Origin: Parazoarcus communis
GTDB taxonomy: Bacteria > Pseudomonadota > Gammaproteobacteria > Burkholderiales > Rhodocyclaceae
DNA length: 64,000 nt
Reading direction: 5' to 3'
NCBI RefSeq assembly: GCF_003111665.1
Contig: NZ_CP022188.1
Location: 3,782,001 to 3,846,000, forward strand
Shown here piece by piece: positions 46,030-56,255 of the stretch (within the stretch, counting starts at the first letter, position 1; each line of letters starts with the position of its first letter). Made by a program: the position numbers and the translations under genes. The notes under the pieces were generated by a model that saw only the letters and a list, made by a program, of their open reading frames with translations, had not been told where the DNA came from and searched no databases.

Positions 46030-47228
46030 CGGATCGTGGCACGCTTGGTGATTTGGTCTCGGGCGATTTCTCGCGCATGGGCATCTGCAGCCAGAACTGC
46101 CTCCAGCGAATCGACCGCCATCGCCCCGACACGTTCCAGGGTCGCAGAAATAACGTCGCCAATACGACGATAACCGAGATTTCCGTCGAGAAAGGCCGCC
46201 ACGGCCTCTTCGTTTGCTGCACTGAGCACGGCAGGCGCGGCGCCGCCTGTACGCAAAGCCTGGTATGCGAGGGCCAGACAGGGGAAGCGGTCGAAATCCG
46301 GTCGCTCGAAAGTAAGGCGCGAGATCTGAACCAGATCGAGTGCCGCCACACCGGAGTCAATCCGCTCCGGCCATGCCAGCGCATGCGCAATCGGCGTGCG
46401 CATGTCGGGATTGCCAAGCTGAGCGATCACCGAGCCGTCAATGTAATCCACCATGGAGTGGATGACGCTCTGCGGATGAATTACGACTTCGATCTGATCC
46501 GCCGGCGCACCGAACAGCCAGTGCGCCTCGATCACTTCGAGCCCTTTGTTCATCATCGTCGCCGAGTCGACGGAAATCTTGCGCCCCATCACCCAGTTCG
46601 GATGCGCACATGCCTGCTCCGGAGTGACACTCTCGAGATCTTCGACGGCCGAATCGCGAAAGGGGCCACCGGAGGCGGTCAGCAGAATGCGGCGGACACC
46701 GCTCGCGACGGGGCTGCGCTGATAGGTGGCCGGCAAGGACTGAAAAACCGCATTGTGTTCGCTATCGATCGGAAGCAGACAGGCCCCGGAGGCGGCAACC
46801 GCATCCATGAACAGACGGCCCGAGAGCACCAGCGCTTCCTTGTTTGCCAGCAAGACCTTCTTGCCCGCACGCGCCGCTGCAAGTGTGGGCTCAAGACCGG
46901 CAGCACCAACGATTGCCGCCATGACTGCGTCGACTTCAGGATCGGCTGCAACCTCCGCAAGGGCAGCGGCGCCGGAAAGCACCTCGGTCGCGCAACCGGC
47001 CTCGCGCAACCGTGCGCGCAGTTGCAGCGCAGCGTCAGCGTCTACCATCACCGCATAGCGGGGGTCAAAACGGCGACACTGCTCGACCATCTTGTCCACC
47101 TGGCGGTTGGCCGTGAGCGCAAAGACCGCATAACGCTCAGGGTGGCGGCCGATGACATCCAGCGTACTGACGCCGATCGAACCGGTGGCGCCAAGAATGG
47201 TGACGTGCTGCAGACGTGAGTCAGGCAT
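46026..47228 (-). CDS. dxr: 1-deoxy-D-xylulose-5-phosphate reductoisomerase
   Basis: A 400-residue MEP-pathway enzyme, also called IspC. The NADPH loop is [18 protein letters not shown]. The metal/substrate residues lie in [15 protein letters not shown], the flexible loop in [20 protein letters not shown] and the C-terminal helices in [15 protein letters not shown]. It supplies isoprenoid precursor to UppS in the same operon; ispD and ispF are at 7337-8535. Confidence 0.97.
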   Translation of the reverse strand: MPDSRLQHVTILGATGSIGVSTLDVIGRHPERYAVFALTANRQVDKMVEQCRRFDPRYAVMVDADAALQLRARLREAGCATEVLSGAAALAEVAADPEVDAVMAAIVGAAGLEPTLAAARAGKKVLLANKEALVLSGRLFMDAVAASGACLLPIDSEHNAVFQSLPATYQRSPVASGVRRILLTASGGPFRDSAVEDLESVTPEQACAHPNWVMGRKISVDSATMMNKGLEVIEAHWLFGAPADQIEVVIHPQSVIHSMVDYIDGSVIAQLGNPDMRTPIAHALAWPERIDSGVAALDLVQISRLTFERPDFDRFPCLALAYQALRTGGAAPAVLSAANEEAVAAFLDGNLGYRRIGDVISATLERVGAMAVDSLEAVLAADAHAREIARDQITKRATIR

Positions 47229-47242
47229 GAAGGGTCAGATTG

Positions 47243-48070
47243 TCAGCGTGCGAGCCAGAGGGCAAGCAGGCCCGCCATTGGCAGGGTTGAAGTGAGACTG
47301 TCGATGCGATCGAGAATGCCGCCGTGACCGGGAAGGATTGCACCACTGTCCTTGATGCCGGCCTGACGCTTGAGCAGCGACTCGAACAGGTCACCAATGA
47401 TGCTGACCGCGGTAAATGCCAGCAGCAACGGCAAGGCTGCCGTATACAGCCATCCCGGCATCTCGAAAGCAGCAAAGAAAAAGACCAGCACATAGCCGAA
47501 TACGCTAACACCCGCAGCCGCACCGAACGCACCCTCCCAGGTCTTTCCCGGGCTGATGCCGGGTGCAAGCTTGTGCCGGCCGAATGCGCGTCCGCTGAAA
47601 TAGGCGGCAATATCCGCAACCCAGACCATTGCCATGACCGCCAGCAGCAACCATGGTCCGAGCTGACGCAGATGCGCCAGCGCCAGCGCCGGCGGCACCA
47701 TCACCACCAGCCCCACCACGATGGCCATGCCAGCGCTCGACAGGCGCCATTTCAGCCGCAACCAGAACGGGATGACGAGTACCCAGAAAAGCGCACTGGC
47801 GAGATAAAGCGGCGCCAGCAGGCCGATAACAGGCGCCGACGCTCCACCAAGTCCGGACAATGCCCCGAGCACTCCGCACAGCACGCCGGTCAGAACCGCA
47901 AAGATCGTGCGACCGGGCGCAGCGAAGCGTGCGAGTCCGCCCCACTCCCACGCCGCACCTCCGCAGACCAGCGCACAAAACACGAGCCAGAGTGAAGCCG
48001 GCAACATGAAAACCGCACCAAGCAGGCCGAACAGCAGAATGAACGCAGTGATGATCCGCGTCTTAAGCAT
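47243..48070 (-). CDS. cdsA: Phosphatidate cytidylyltransferase
   Basis: A 275-residue polytopic membrane enzyme making CDP-diacylglycerol for phospholipid synthesis. About eight TM helices, with the family signature [20 protein letters not shown] then GILDRIDS near the C-terminus, fully matching the CDS pattern. The start is the ATG at 48070 ([10 protein letters not shown]); it overlaps the uppS 3' end by 8 bp. Confidence 0.96.
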   Translation of the reverse strand: MLKTRIITAFILLFGLLGAVFMLPASLWLVFCALVCGGAAWEWGGLARFAAPGRTIFAVLTGVLCGVLGALSGLGGASAPVIGLLAPLYLASALFWVLVIPFWLRLKWRLSSAGMAIVVGLVVMVPPALALAHLRQLGPWLLLAVMAMVWVADIAAYFSGRAFGRHKLAPGISPGKTWEGAFGAAAGVSVFGYVLVFFFAAFEMPGWLYTAALPLLLAFTAVSIIGDLFESLLKRQAGIKDSGAILPGHGGILDRIDSLTSTLPMAGLLALWLAR

Positions 48071-48842
48071 GACGCCCCGCACTTGCAGCATCCTTCACCT
48101 GATCGCTGGTGCGACCAAACCGGCGCTCACGCCCCTGGTAGGACTCTATTGCGCGACCGAGCGCCTTGGCATTGAAATCGGGCCAAAGGGTATCGGTGAA
48201 GTGCAGTTCGGTGTAGGCCAGTTGCCAGAGCAGAAAATTGCTGATGCGCTGCTCGCCTCCGGTGCGGATGAAAAGGTCTGGCTCGGGCGCGAAGCTCATC
48301 GAAAGCTCGGCCTCAAGCGCCTCTTCAGTAACAGGGACATCTTCGCCCGGATGCTTGGCCAGGACTTTTGAAACCGCCTGAAGAATGTCCCACCGGCCAC
48401 CGTAATTGGCAGCAATCGTGAGATTAAAGCGGGTATTGCCTGCGGTAAGGGCTTCGGCTGCATGGATCACGTCCACCAGCTTCTTGTCGAAACGTGAGAC
48501 GTCCCCGATCACGCGGAAGCGAATACCGTTCTCGTGCAAGCGATCCACCTCTTTCTGCAGCGACTTGATGAACAACTGCATCAGAAATGAGACTTCATCG
48601 GCGGGACGGCGCCAGTTCTCGGAACTGAAGGCGAACAGGGTCAGGTACTCGACCCCCCGATCCATGCAGGACCGGATGGTAGCGCGGACAGTATCCACGC
48701 CCCGGCTGTGGCCGGCGACGCGCGGCATGAATCGCTTCTTCGCCCAACGCCCGTTACCGTCCATGATGATCGCAATATGCCGGGGCACACCGCTGGCTGC
48801 CGGAACGGCACGGGTGGAACTGGTAAAGCCAGAATCTGCCAT
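48063..48842 (-). CDS. uppS: Undecaprenyl diphosphate synthase
   Basis: A 259-residue cis-prenyltransferase making the C55 carrier for peptidoglycan and O-antigen. The signature is [20 protein letters not shown] with catalytic Asp in MDGN, followed by [23 protein letters not shown] and [20 protein letters not shown]. The start is ATG 48842; a TTG one codon upstream is less likely. Its isopentenyl substrate derives from the dxr/ispD/ispF pathway. Confidence 0.97.
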   Translation of the reverse strand: MADSGFTSSTRAVPAASGVPRHIAIIMDGNGRWAKKRFMPRVAGHSRGVDTVRATIRSCMDRGVEYLTLFAFSSENWRRPADEVSFLMQLFIKSLQKEVDRLHENGIRFRVIGDVSRFDKKLVDVIHAAEALTAGNTRFNLTIAANYGGRWDILQAVSKVLAKHPGEDVPVTEEALEAELSMSFAPEPDLFIRTGGEQRISNFLLWQLAYTELHFTDTLWPDFNAKALGRAIESYQGRERRFGRTSDQVKDAASAGRHA

Positions 48843-48890
48843 CAATGGACTCCACGCATGGCCCTTGGCGGGCCATTCGGTTGTGGCAGA

Positions 48891-49448
48891 TCAGATCTGC
48901 ATCAGCTCCTGCTCTTTTTGCGCGAGCAGTTTGTCGATCTCGCCAACGTGGCGATCCGTCAGTTTCTGGATTTCGTCTTCGCCGCGACGCTCGTCGTCTT
49001 CAGAGATCAGTTTCTCCTTGACGGCATCCTTGAGCTGCTGATTTGCGTCACGACGCAGGTTGCGCACTGCAATCTTGGCACTTTCGCCTTCGGTACGCAC
49101 GACCTTTGTCAGGTCACGGCGACGTTCTTCGGTCAGCGCAGGCATCGGAACGCGGATAATCTCGCCCATATTGGCGGGATTAAGACCGAGATCGGAATCA
49201 CGAATCGCCTTCTCGACCTTTGCCAGCATCGGCTTTTCCCAGGCCTGAACGCCGATTGTGCGGGAGTCGATGAGCGTAACGTTTGCGACCTGATTGACCG
49301 GCACCATGCTGCCGTAATATTCGACCATCACATGATCGAGCAGACCCGTGTGCGCGCGACCGGTGCGCACCTTGGCCAGGTCGAGCTTGAGCGCCTCGAC
49401 CGACTTGTTCATTTTCTGCTCGGTCGTCTTCTTGATTTCGGAAATCAT
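48891..49448 (-). CDS. frr: Ribosome recycling factor
   Basis: A 185-residue two-domain protein that splits post-termination ribosomes with EF-G. It has the opening [60 protein letters not shown] and the C-terminal helix [14 protein letters not shown]. The length is standard and it lies after pyrH as in most proteobacteria. Confidence 0.97.
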   Translation of the reverse strand: MISEIKKTTEQKMNKSVEALKLDLAKVRTGRAHTGLLDHVMVEYYGSMVPVNQVANVTLIDSRTIGVQAWEKPMLAKVEKAIRDSDLGLNPANMGEIIRVPMPALTEERRRDLTKVVRTEGESAKIAVRNLRRDANQQLKDAVKEKLISEDDERRGEDEIQKLTDRHVGEIDKLLAQKEQELMQI

Positions 49449-49465
49449 GGTTGTCCTTTCGTGAA

Positions 49466-50182
49466 TCAGGAATGAACCAGTGTGCCCTCGTCTTCACCCA
49501 TGACCACACGCTTGAGCGCGCCGGGCTTGAAGATCGAAAACACGTTGATCGGCAACTTCTGGTCTCGGCAGAGTGCAAATGCGGTCGAATCGAGCACTGC
49601 CAGATTGCGGCCGATTGCCTCGTCGAAACTGATGCGGTGAAAACGCTGGGCAGCGGGGTCTTTCTTCGGATCAGCCGTATACACACCATCAACCTTGGTG
49701 GCCTTGAGCACGATCTGAGCGCCGATCTCAGCGCCGCGAAGTGCAGCTGCCGTGTCGGTTGTAAAGAAAGGGTTGCCCGTACCAGCGGCAAAGATGACGA
49801 CCCGCCCTTCTTCAAGGTGACGGATCGCGCGGCCGCGGATATAAGGCTCGACCACCTGATCGATGCGAAGCGCAGACTGAACACGCGCCTCAAGCCCCAT
49901 CCGGCGCATTGCATCGGCCAGCGCCATGGCATTCATGACCGTAGCCAGCATGCCCATGTAGTCGGCCGTGGCGCGATCCATACCGGAAGCCGCGCCCTTC
50001 ATGCCGCGGAAAATGTTGCCGCCGCCGATCACCACCCCAACCTGCACACCAAGACGCGACACCTCGGTAATCTCGGCGACGATGCGGCTGACCACATCCT
50101 CGTTGATCCCGTATGCATCATCACCCATCAAGGCTTCGCCCGAAAGCTTCAGCAGAATGCGGGAGTAAGCAGCAGCGGTCAT
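49466..50182 (-). CDS. pyrH: Uridylate kinase
   Basis: A 238-residue UMP kinase of the amino-acid-kinase fold. It has [52 protein letters not shown] and [20 protein letters not shown]. The start is ATG 50182, 8 nt after AGGAG; the in-frame TTG at 50188 is too close to that site. It lies between tsf and frr. Confidence 0.97.
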   Translation of the reverse strand: MTAAAYSRILLKLSGEALMGDDAYGINEDVVSRIVAEITEVSRLGVQVGVVIGGGNIFRGMKGAASGMDRATADYMGMLATVMNAMALADAMRRMGLEARVQSALRIDQVVEPYIRGRAIRHLEEGRVVIFAAGTGNPFFTTDTAAALRGAEIGAQIVLKATKVDGVYTADPKKDPAAQRFHRISFDEAIGRNLAVLDSTAFALCRDQKLPINVFSIFKPGALKRVVMGEDEGTLVHS

Positions 50183-50194
50183 TTTCAAAGCTCC

Positions 50195-51085
50195 TTACTT
50201 CTGTGCAGCAGCAGCGGCCTGGGCAGCCACTTCAGCAGCGAAGTCGTTCACTTTCTTTTCAATGCCTTCGCCGACCACATACAGCGTGAAGCTGGCGATC
50301 GAAGCCGAACGCGACTTGAGCAGTGCCTCGACGGTCTGCTTGTCGTCCTTGACGAAAGGCTGACCCAGCAGCGTGACTTCCTTCAGGTACTTCTGAACCG
50401 TACCGTCGGCAATCTTTTCAAGCATCGCTTCCGGCTTGCCGGCTTCGCGAGCCTTCTCGATCGCGATACGACGCTCTGCTTCGATCAGATCGGCAGGCAC
50501 GCCAGTGGAGTCAAGCGACTTCGGCTTGGACGCGGCGATGTGCATCGCGAGATCCTTGCCCATCTGCTCGTCGCCGCCAACCAGGTCGATCAGCACGCCG
50601 ATACGCGCACCGGCGTGGATGTAATTGGCAACACTGCCCTTCGCTTCGATGCGGACAAAGCGACGAACGGTGATGTTTTCACCGATCTTGCCGACCAGCG
50701 CCGAACGGAACTGCTCGACGGTCTGGCCGTTGAGCTCGAGCGCAGCAAGCGCGTCGACATCGGCCGGGTTCTTCTCGGCGATCAGGGTCGCGAGCGAAGC
50801 AGCCAGCGCGATGAAGTCATCGTTCTTCGCCACGAAGTCGGTTTCGCAGTTGAGCTCGACCATTGCTGCCAGCTTGCCATCAGCCGACAGATGCGTGCCG
50901 ACGATGCCTTCAGCGGTAACACGGGCTGCTGCCTTGGAAGCCTTGTTGCCGAGCTTGATGCGCAGGATTTCCTCAGCCTTGGCCATATCGCCAGTTGCCT
51001 CGGTCAGTGCCTTCTTGCACTCCATCATCGGCGCGTCAGTCTTCTCGCGCAGTTCCTTGACCATGCTTGCGGTGATTTCCGCCAT
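50195..51085 (-). CDS. tsf: Elongation factor Ts
   Basis: A 296-residue guanine nucleotide exchange factor for EF-Tu. The N-terminal UBA-like module is [20 protein letters not shown], the EF-Tu contact [10 protein letters not shown] follows, and the core repeats include [11 protein letters not shown] and the C-terminal coiled-coil region. An AGGAG site precedes the ATG. It follows rpsB after 82 bp containing a GC-rich hairpin. Confidence 0.97.
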   Translation of the reverse strand: MAEITASMVKELREKTDAPMMECKKALTEATGDMAKAEEILRIKLGNKASKAAARVTAEGIVGTHLSADGKLAAMVELNCETDFVAKNDDFIALAASLATLIAEKNPADVDALAALELNGQTVEQFRSALVGKIGENITVRRFVRIEAKGSVANYIHAGARIGVLIDLVGGDEQMGKDLAMHIAASKPKSLDSTGVPADLIEAERRIAIEKAREAGKPEAMLEKIADGTVQKYLKEVTLLGQPFVKDDKQTVEALLKSRSASIASFTLYVVGEGIEKKVNDFAAEVAAQAAAAAQK

Positions 51086-51115
51086 GCTAACTCCTGAATG
51101 TTCGTTTACAGCACA

Positions 51116-51135
51116 CGGCGGGCACCGGCCCGCCG
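51116..51135 (-). terminator. GC hairpin in the rpsB-tsf gap
   Basis: CGGCGGGC and GCCCGCCG form a perfect 8-bp stem with a 4-nt loop. It lies 33 bp after the rpsB stop codon and 31 bp before the tsf start. No T-run follows, so it may be a partial attenuator or a processing/stability element that sets the rpsB:tsf ratio. Confidence 0.45.
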
Positions 51136-51167
51136 CGGAAAACTATCGTTTCAACCCCGAGGCAGGA

Positions 51168-51923
51168 TCAGGCCTGTTCCTGGGAGTTCTCTTCTTCGAC
51201 TTCAACAAACTCGTCGCCGCCGGCAGACACGATTTCCTGCAGCACCTGACTACGACCCTGCAGCACGGCATCGGCCACACCACGGGCGTACAGACGGATA
51301 GCGCGCGAGGAGTCATCGTTACCCGGAATCACGTAATCCACGCCTTCGGGCGAGTGGTTGGTATCAACCACGGCCACGACCGGAATACCAAGCTTCTTGG
51401 CTTCGGTGATGGCAATCTTGTGGTAACCGACGTCGATCACGAACAGTGCGTCGGGCAAACCACCCATGTCCTTGATGCCGCCGATACTCTTCTGCAGCTT
51501 GTCCATTTCGCGCTGTGCGGTCAGGGCTTCGCGCTTGCTCAGACGCTCCATGGAGCCGTCTTCGACCATCGCTTCCATTTCCTTCAGGCGCTTGATCGAC
51601 TGCTTGACCGTCTTGAAGTTGGTCAGCATGCCGCCGAGCCAACGCTCATCAACGAAAGGCATGCCGGCACGACGCGCTTCCTCAGCGAGAATCTCGCGAG
51701 CCTGGCGCTTGGTGCTGACAAACAGGATGGTGCCGCGGTTCGCCGACAGCTTGCGAGCGAAATCCATGGCTTCGTTGTACTTGACCATCGTCTTTTCGAG
51801 GTTGACGATGTGAATCTTGTTGCGATGACCGAAGATGTACGGGGCCATACGCGGGTTCCAGAAGCGGGTCTGGTGACCAAAGTGAACGCCCGCTTCGAGC
51901 ATCTGACGCATTGTTACTGACAT
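51168..51923 (-). CDS. rpsB: 30S ribosomal protein S2
   Basis: A 251-residue S2 protein. It has [66 protein letters not shown] and [20 protein letters not shown], with an acidic C-terminus. The start is ATG 51923; the frame stays open upstream but that stretch is the leader and promoter. It is the first gene of the translation/envelope block. Confidence 0.97.
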   Translation of the reverse strand: MSVTMRQMLEAGVHFGHQTRFWNPRMAPYIFGHRNKIHIVNLEKTMVKYNEAMDFARKLSANRGTILFVSTKRQAREILAEEARRAGMPFVDERWLGGMLTNFKTVKQSIKRLKEMEAMVEDGSMERLSKREALTAQREMDKLQKSIGGIKDMGGLPDALFVIDVGYHKIAITEAKKLGIPVVAVVDTNHSPEGVDYVIPGNDDSSRAIRLYARGVADAVLQGRSQVLQEIVSAGGDEFVEVEEENSQEQA

Positions 51924-52090
51924 GTGAAACTCCAGATCTAGGGTTAGCCTCCGCCGAACCGGATGCGAAGCGCTGTCGGACACCCGTCCGGACAAGCTTT
52001 TCGCACCTAAGCCGCAACAGACATGGTCTGCATGCGGACCCCGATCGATTCGGCGTGTGGATTTTGCCTGCGTAAGCAGACAAGCCCGTG

Positions 52091-52120
52091 ATGATAGCAC
52101 TGAGACATGACGCCGCTCAA
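52091..52120 (-). promoter_or_regulatory. rpsB promoter and long leader
   Basis: On the minus strand TTGAGC (52115-52120) and TATCAT (52091-52096) lie 18 bp apart, the latter with a TG extension (TGCTATCAT). Transcription from about 52084 would leave a leader of about 160 nt before rpsB. The leader has a 7-bp hairpin with a TTAC loop (52065-52082). rpsB leaders in E. coli bind S2 for autoregulation; a similar role here is inferred. Confidence 0.55.
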
Positions 52121-52201
52121 GCCAAGATGCAATGTCGGGTTTGCCCGCAGAGGACGCATGCGCTAGCCTAGAGACCTTTTACAGCATCCCCCTCCCCCAC
52201 C

Positions 52202-53020
52202 ATGAGCATCACGATAAAGACCGCAGAGCAAATAGAGCAGATGCGCGTCGCCTGCCGCCTGGCCGCAGAGGTCCTTGATTACATCGAGCCCTTTGTCCAG
52301 CCTGGCGTCACCACGGGCGAACTCGACCGCCTGTGCCACGACTATATGGTCAAGGTCCAGAACACCGTCCCTGCGCCGCTCAATTATGCGCCGCCGGGCT
52401 ACACGCCCTACCCGAAGTCGATCTGCACCTCGATCAACCATCAGGTCTGTCATGGCGTACCGAGCGACAAGGCGTTGAAGAAGGGTGACATCGTCAACCT
52501 GGATATCACCGTGATTACGCCCGAGGGCTTTCATGGCGACACCAGCCGCATGTTCATCGTCGGCAAGGAGGGCTCTATTCTGGCCAAGCGCCTGTGCCAG
52601 GTGACCTTCGAGTGCCTCTGGCTCGGCATCGCAGCAGTTCGCCCGGGCGCGCGACTGGGCGACATCGGCCACGTCATTCAGCGTCACGCGGAAGGCAGTG
52701 GCTTTTCCGTCGTGCGCGAATTCTGCGGGCACGGAATCGGACTCAAGTTCCACGAAGAACCTCAGGTATTGCACTACGGCAAGCCGGGAACCGGCGTCGA
52801 GCTCGAAGCGGGGATGATCTTCACCATCGAGCCAATGATCAACGCCGGCAAGGCCGCGATTTCCGAACTGCCTGACGGCTGGACCATTGTCACCAAGGAT
52901 CGCAGCCTGTCCGCACAGTGGGAACACACCATCGTGGTGACCGAGACCGGCGTCGAAGTGCTCACACTGTCGGCCAACTGCCCCCCGCCACCTGCACTCG
53001 TTGCAGACCGTTTCGCCTGA
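52202..53020 (+). CDS. map: Methionine aminopeptidase, type I
   Basis: A 272-residue enzyme that removes initiator methionine. The M24 fold has metal ligands in VNLDITVITPEGFHGDTSRM (two Asp), GHGIGLKFHEEPQV (His), MIFTIEPMIN (Glu) and SAQWEHTIVV (Glu). It is divergent from rpsB, a common arrangement, and followed 24 bp later by glnD. Confidence 0.97.
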   Translation: MSITIKTAEQIEQMRVACRLAAEVLDYIEPFVQPGVTTGELDRLCHDYMVKVQNTVPAPLNYAPPGYTPYPKSICTSINHQVCHGVPSDKALKKGDIVNLDITVITPEGFHGDTSRMFIVGKEGSILAKRLCQVTFECLWLGIAAVRPGARLGDIGHVIQRHAEGSGFSVVREFCGHGIGLKFHEEPQVLHYGKPGTGVELEAGMIFTIEPMINAGKAAISELPDGWTIVTKDRSLSAQWEHTIVVTETGVEVLTLSANCPPPPALVADRFA

Positions 53021-53044
53021 GGGCGCTCAGCAGGAAAGACAATC

Positions 53045-55618
53045 TTGACCTCAAGCGATCCACTGCAGCAAGCCATCAACGACGAACGCCAGCACCTGAT
53101 CGACGGACACGCAAACCTGCGAACCGCCTATGAAGCGCATCCGCTTACGGCGCAGCTGCTTCATGGCCGATCGAAACTCGTAGACGGCACGGTCGGGAGG
53201 CTGTGGAAAGCCAGCGGCATTCCGGCCAGCGTTGCGCTGGTCGCGGTGGGCGGTTACGGCCGGGGCGAGCTCTTCCCCTGCTCGGACGTCGATCTGCTGA
53301 TTCTCCTGCCCGAACCGCCTGACGAAGCCCTGCAGTCTCAGCTGTCGATGCTGGTTGGGGCGCTGTGGGACGTTGGCCTGGATATCGGGCATAGCGTGCG
53401 CACCATAGAAGAATGCCTCGACGCTTCGCTTGGCGACATCACGGTGCAGACCACGCTGCTCGAGGCACGCCTGATCATGGGCAATGCCGTCCTGTTCAAG
53501 GATTTTACCGAACGTTATCGCGAACAGCTCGACGTTCGCGCCTTCTTCAAGGCCAAGCAACTCGAACAGGAGCAGCGCTACGCTCGTTACCACGACACAC
53601 CCTACGAACTTGAGCCCAACTGCAAGGAGAGTCCCGGCGGCTTGCGCGACCTGCAGATGCTGGGGTGGATCTCCCGCGCGGCGGGACTGGGCCGGAACTG
53701 GCGCGAACTTGCCCGCCGCCGCCTGATCACCGGCGAGGAGGCAAGCGACCTGCGCAGCGTCGAGCGCTTCCTTCAGCACGTGCGGATCCGCCTGCACTAC
53801 CTCGCGGGCCGCGCCGAGGACAGGCTGCTGTTCGATCATCAGGAAAGACTGGCCCACATCATGGGCATCGAGGCCACTGCCGCAAAGCGTGCCTCCGAAA
53901 TCCTGATGCAGCGCTATTACCTTACGGCGAAGACGGTCACCCAGATCAACGGCATCCTGCTGCAGAACTACGGCACCGAGATCTTTCCCGACCGCAATTC
54001 GCCCGCGATCGTCATCAACAGCCGCTTCCAGGCCGTTCGCGAACTGCTGGACATCCGCAATGACAATGTTTTCGAGCGCACGCCTTCAGCCCTGCTTGAA
54101 TGCTTCCTGCTCCTGGAGCAGCGCTCCGAACTGAAGGGCATGACGGCGCGGACGCTGCGCGCGGTATGGCTCAATCGCAAGCGCGTTAACGCCGCGTTTC
54201 GAGCAGATCCGAAGAATCGCGCCCTCTTCATGGAGATCGTGACCCAGAAGCGCGGCGTCGTTCACGCCTTCAGGCAGATGAACCAGTACGGCATCATGTC
54301 GCGCTACCTGCCGCCGTGGCGCAAGATTCTGTGCCAGATGCAGCACGACCTGTTTCACGCCTACACGGTCGATCAGCACATCCTCATGGTCCTGCGCAAC
54401 GTCCGCCGTTTCAGCATGGGCGAGCATGCGCATGAATACCCGCTGATGACCCGGCTCATCCTCGGTTTCGATCGCTACTGGCTGCTCTACATCGCAGCCC
54501 TCTTCCACGATATCGCAAAGGGCCGTGGCGGCGATCACTCCAAGCTCGGCATGACCGACGCGCGTGATTTCTGTCGTGATCACGGCATCGACAAGGATGA
54601 CGCCGAACTGGTCGTCTGGCTGGTTCAGCACCATCTCACCATGTCTCATGTCGCGCAAAAGGAAGACACTTCTGACCCGGATGTGATTCACGGCTTTGCA
54701 ACCACGGTCGGCGACGAGCGCAGACTGACGGCACTCTATCTGCTGACGCACGCAGACATCCGGGGCACCAGCCCCAAGGTATGGAACGGCTGGAAGGGCA
54801 AACTCCTGGAAGACCTCTTCTTTGCCACCCAGCGCCTGCTGCGTGGCGCGACGCCGCAGCAAGCCCTGGGACTTGACGACCGCCAGGAGAATGCGAGCCA
54901 CCTGCTGCGCTACCACGGCCTGCGCCAAGGCGTGGAAGATGCACTGTGGGCACAACTGGATGCGGTGTACTTCATGCGCCATTCGCCCGAAGAAATTGCC
55001 TGGCACACCAGGGTGCTCTACTTCCGTCCCAGCTCGGCAGAACCCGTCGTAAAGGCACGCGTTTCAGACGAAGAGGACGGTGTCCAGGTCATGGTCTTCG
55101 CCCGCGACCAGAAGGATCTCTTCGTTCGCCTTACCGGCTTTTTCGGCCGGCTCGGCTTCACCATTCTTGACGCCAAGGTGCATACGACCCGTCACGGTTA
55201 TGCACTGGACAGCTTCATGCTGCAGGACAGCGGTCGTAGTGCGAGCTATCGCGACATCGTCGCCCTCATCGAGCACGAACTCAGCATCCTGCTGGTGAAC
55301 CACGACGAGCCGCAGCGCCCTGCAAGCGGACGCGTGTCGCGCCAGGTCAGACACTTTCCGGTCACCCCCAAGGTCAGCCTTCGCGCCGACGAGGCCGGGC
55401 GCCACCACATCCTGTCGCTCACCGCATCGGATCGTCCCGGCCTGCTGTACGACGTCGCGGAGATTCTGGCAAAGCACGGGATCAGCGTCGAAACCGCAAA
55501 GATTGCAACGCTTGGCGAACGCGTCGAAGACACCTTCCTTCTTACCGGAGGGGGTCTGTCTCAGGACGCCCGAGTCTTGCGGATCGAACAGGAACTCATC
55601 GACAGACTGCAGGTGTAA
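53045..55618 (+). CDS. glnD: Bifunctional uridylyltransferase/uridylyl-removing enzyme GlnD
   Basis: An 857-residue nitrogen sensor that uridylylates PII at low glutamine and removes UMP at high glutamine. The nucleotidyltransferase motif is GGYGRGELFPCSDVDLLIL (about 67-85). An HD domain follows (ALFHDIAKGRGGDHSKLG, about 487-504), then two ACT domains at the C-terminus (VMVFARDQKDLFVRLTGFFG; HILSLTASDRPGLLYDVAEI). The start codon is TTG at 53045, preceded by AGGAAAG. No better start is visible before the conserved region. Confidence 0.96.
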   Translation: MTSSDPLQQAINDERQHLIDGHANLRTAYEAHPLTAQLLHGRSKLVDGTVGRLWKASGIPASVALVAVGGYGRGELFPCSDVDLLILLPEPPDEALQSQLSMLVGALWDVGLDIGHSVRTIEECLDASLGDITVQTTLLEARLIMGNAVLFKDFTERYREQLDVRAFFKAKQLEQEQRYARYHDTPYELEPNCKESPGGLRDLQMLGWISRAAGLGRNWRELARRRLITGEEASDLRSVERFLQHVRIRLHYLAGRAEDRLLFDHQERLAHIMGIEATAAKRASEILMQRYYLTAKTVTQINGILLQNYGTEIFPDRNSPAIVINSRFQAVRELLDIRNDNVFERTPSALLECFLLLEQRSELKGMTARTLRAVWLNRKRVNAAFRADPKNRALFMEIVTQKRGVVHAFRQMNQYGIMSRYLPPWRKILCQMQHDLFHAYTVDQHILMVLRNVRRFSMGEHAHEYPLMTRLILGFDRYWLLYIAALFHDIAKGRGGDHSKLGMTDARDFCRDHGIDKDDAELVVWLVQHHLTMSHVAQKEDTSDPDVIHGFATTVGDERRLTALYLLTHADIRGTSPKVWNGWKGKLLEDLFFATQRLLRGATPQQALGLDDRQENASHLLRYHGLRQGVEDALWAQLDAVYFMRHSPEEIAWHTRVLYFRPSSAEPVVKARVSDEEDGVQVMVFARDQKDLFVRLTGFFGRLGFTILDAKVHTTRHGYALDSFMLQDSGRSASYRDIVALIEHELSILLVNHDEPQRPASGRVSRQVRHFPVTPKVSLRADEAGRHHILSLTASDRPGLLYDVAEILAKHGISVETAKIATLGERVEDTFLLTGGGLSQDARVLRIEQELIDRLQV

Positions 55619-55620
55619 AC

Positions 55621-55656
55621 GCAATCGGGGCGGCTCTTGCGAGCCGCCCCGATTGC
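55621..55656. terminator. Strong hairpin between convergent glnD and the UPF0114 gene
   Basis: A perfect 16-bp stem (GCAATCGGGGCGGCTC / GAGCCGCCCCGATTGC) with a TTGC loop, 2 bp after the glnD stop. It lies between two converging genes and probably serves both, although neither side has a T-run. Confidence 0.65.
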
Positions 55657-55685
55657 CTGCGGACGTTGGTATTCCGGGTGACCGT

Positions 55686-56195
55686 TCAGTGCCCCTTGCT
55701 GCCGTGCAGGCGATCCATCAGCGCGTACAGCACACCCGAAAACAGGAAGGTGATGTGGATGCCGACCATCCATCCAAGCTCGCGGTCACTCAGATTCTGG
55801 ACGTTCATGAAGGCCTTGAGCAACTCGATTCCGGAAATGGCAACGATCGAGCCGATGAGCTTGATCTTGAGATCGGAGAAACCGATGTGCCCCATCCAGT
55901 CCGGACGGTCTCGATGGCTGTGCAGGTCGTCCATCTTGGAGACGAAGTTCTCGTAACCGCTGAACATGATGATGATCAGCAGATTCATGATCAGTGCGAT
56001 GTCCACCAGCGACAGCACCCCGATGATCAAATCGCCACCCGTGGCCGTCATGATGCTGCCGAAGATCCCAAACACTTCCTTGGTGAACTTGATCAGCAAT
56101 ACAACCATGGCCAGCACCAGCCCGAAGTAGACCGGTGCCATCAGCCAGCGACTGGAAAACAGCAGATGCTCGAAAGCGTTTTCGATTCGTTTCAT
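55686..56195 (-). CDS. UPF0114 / TIGR00645 (YqhA-like) membrane protein
   Basis: A 169-residue inner-membrane protein with three to four TM helices. It has FEHLLFSSRWLMAPVYFGLV, LSLVDIALIMNLLIIIMFSG, YENFVSK and LIGSIVAISGIELLKAFMNV, all typical of the YqhA family, whose function is unknown. The start is ATG 56195 (MKRIENAFEHLL), the family N-terminus; four codons of open frame precede it. Confidence 0.9.
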   Translation of the reverse strand: MKRIENAFEHLLFSSRWLMAPVYFGLVLAMVVLLIKFTKEVFGIFGSIMTATGGDLIIGVLSLVDIALIMNLLIIIMFSGYENFVSKMDDLHSHRDRPDWMGHIGFSDLKIKLIGSIVAISGIELLKAFMNVQNLSDRELGWMVGIHITFLFSGVLYALMDRLHGSKGH

Positions 56196-56255
56196 GGGTT
56201 TCCGCAACGCGAATTGAACAGCGATGGATTGTAGCAGCGCAGCATTACACCGCGC

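Noticed and set aside
45990..47219. 409-codon frame antisense to dxr
   Set aside because: Shadow of dxr with no family features.
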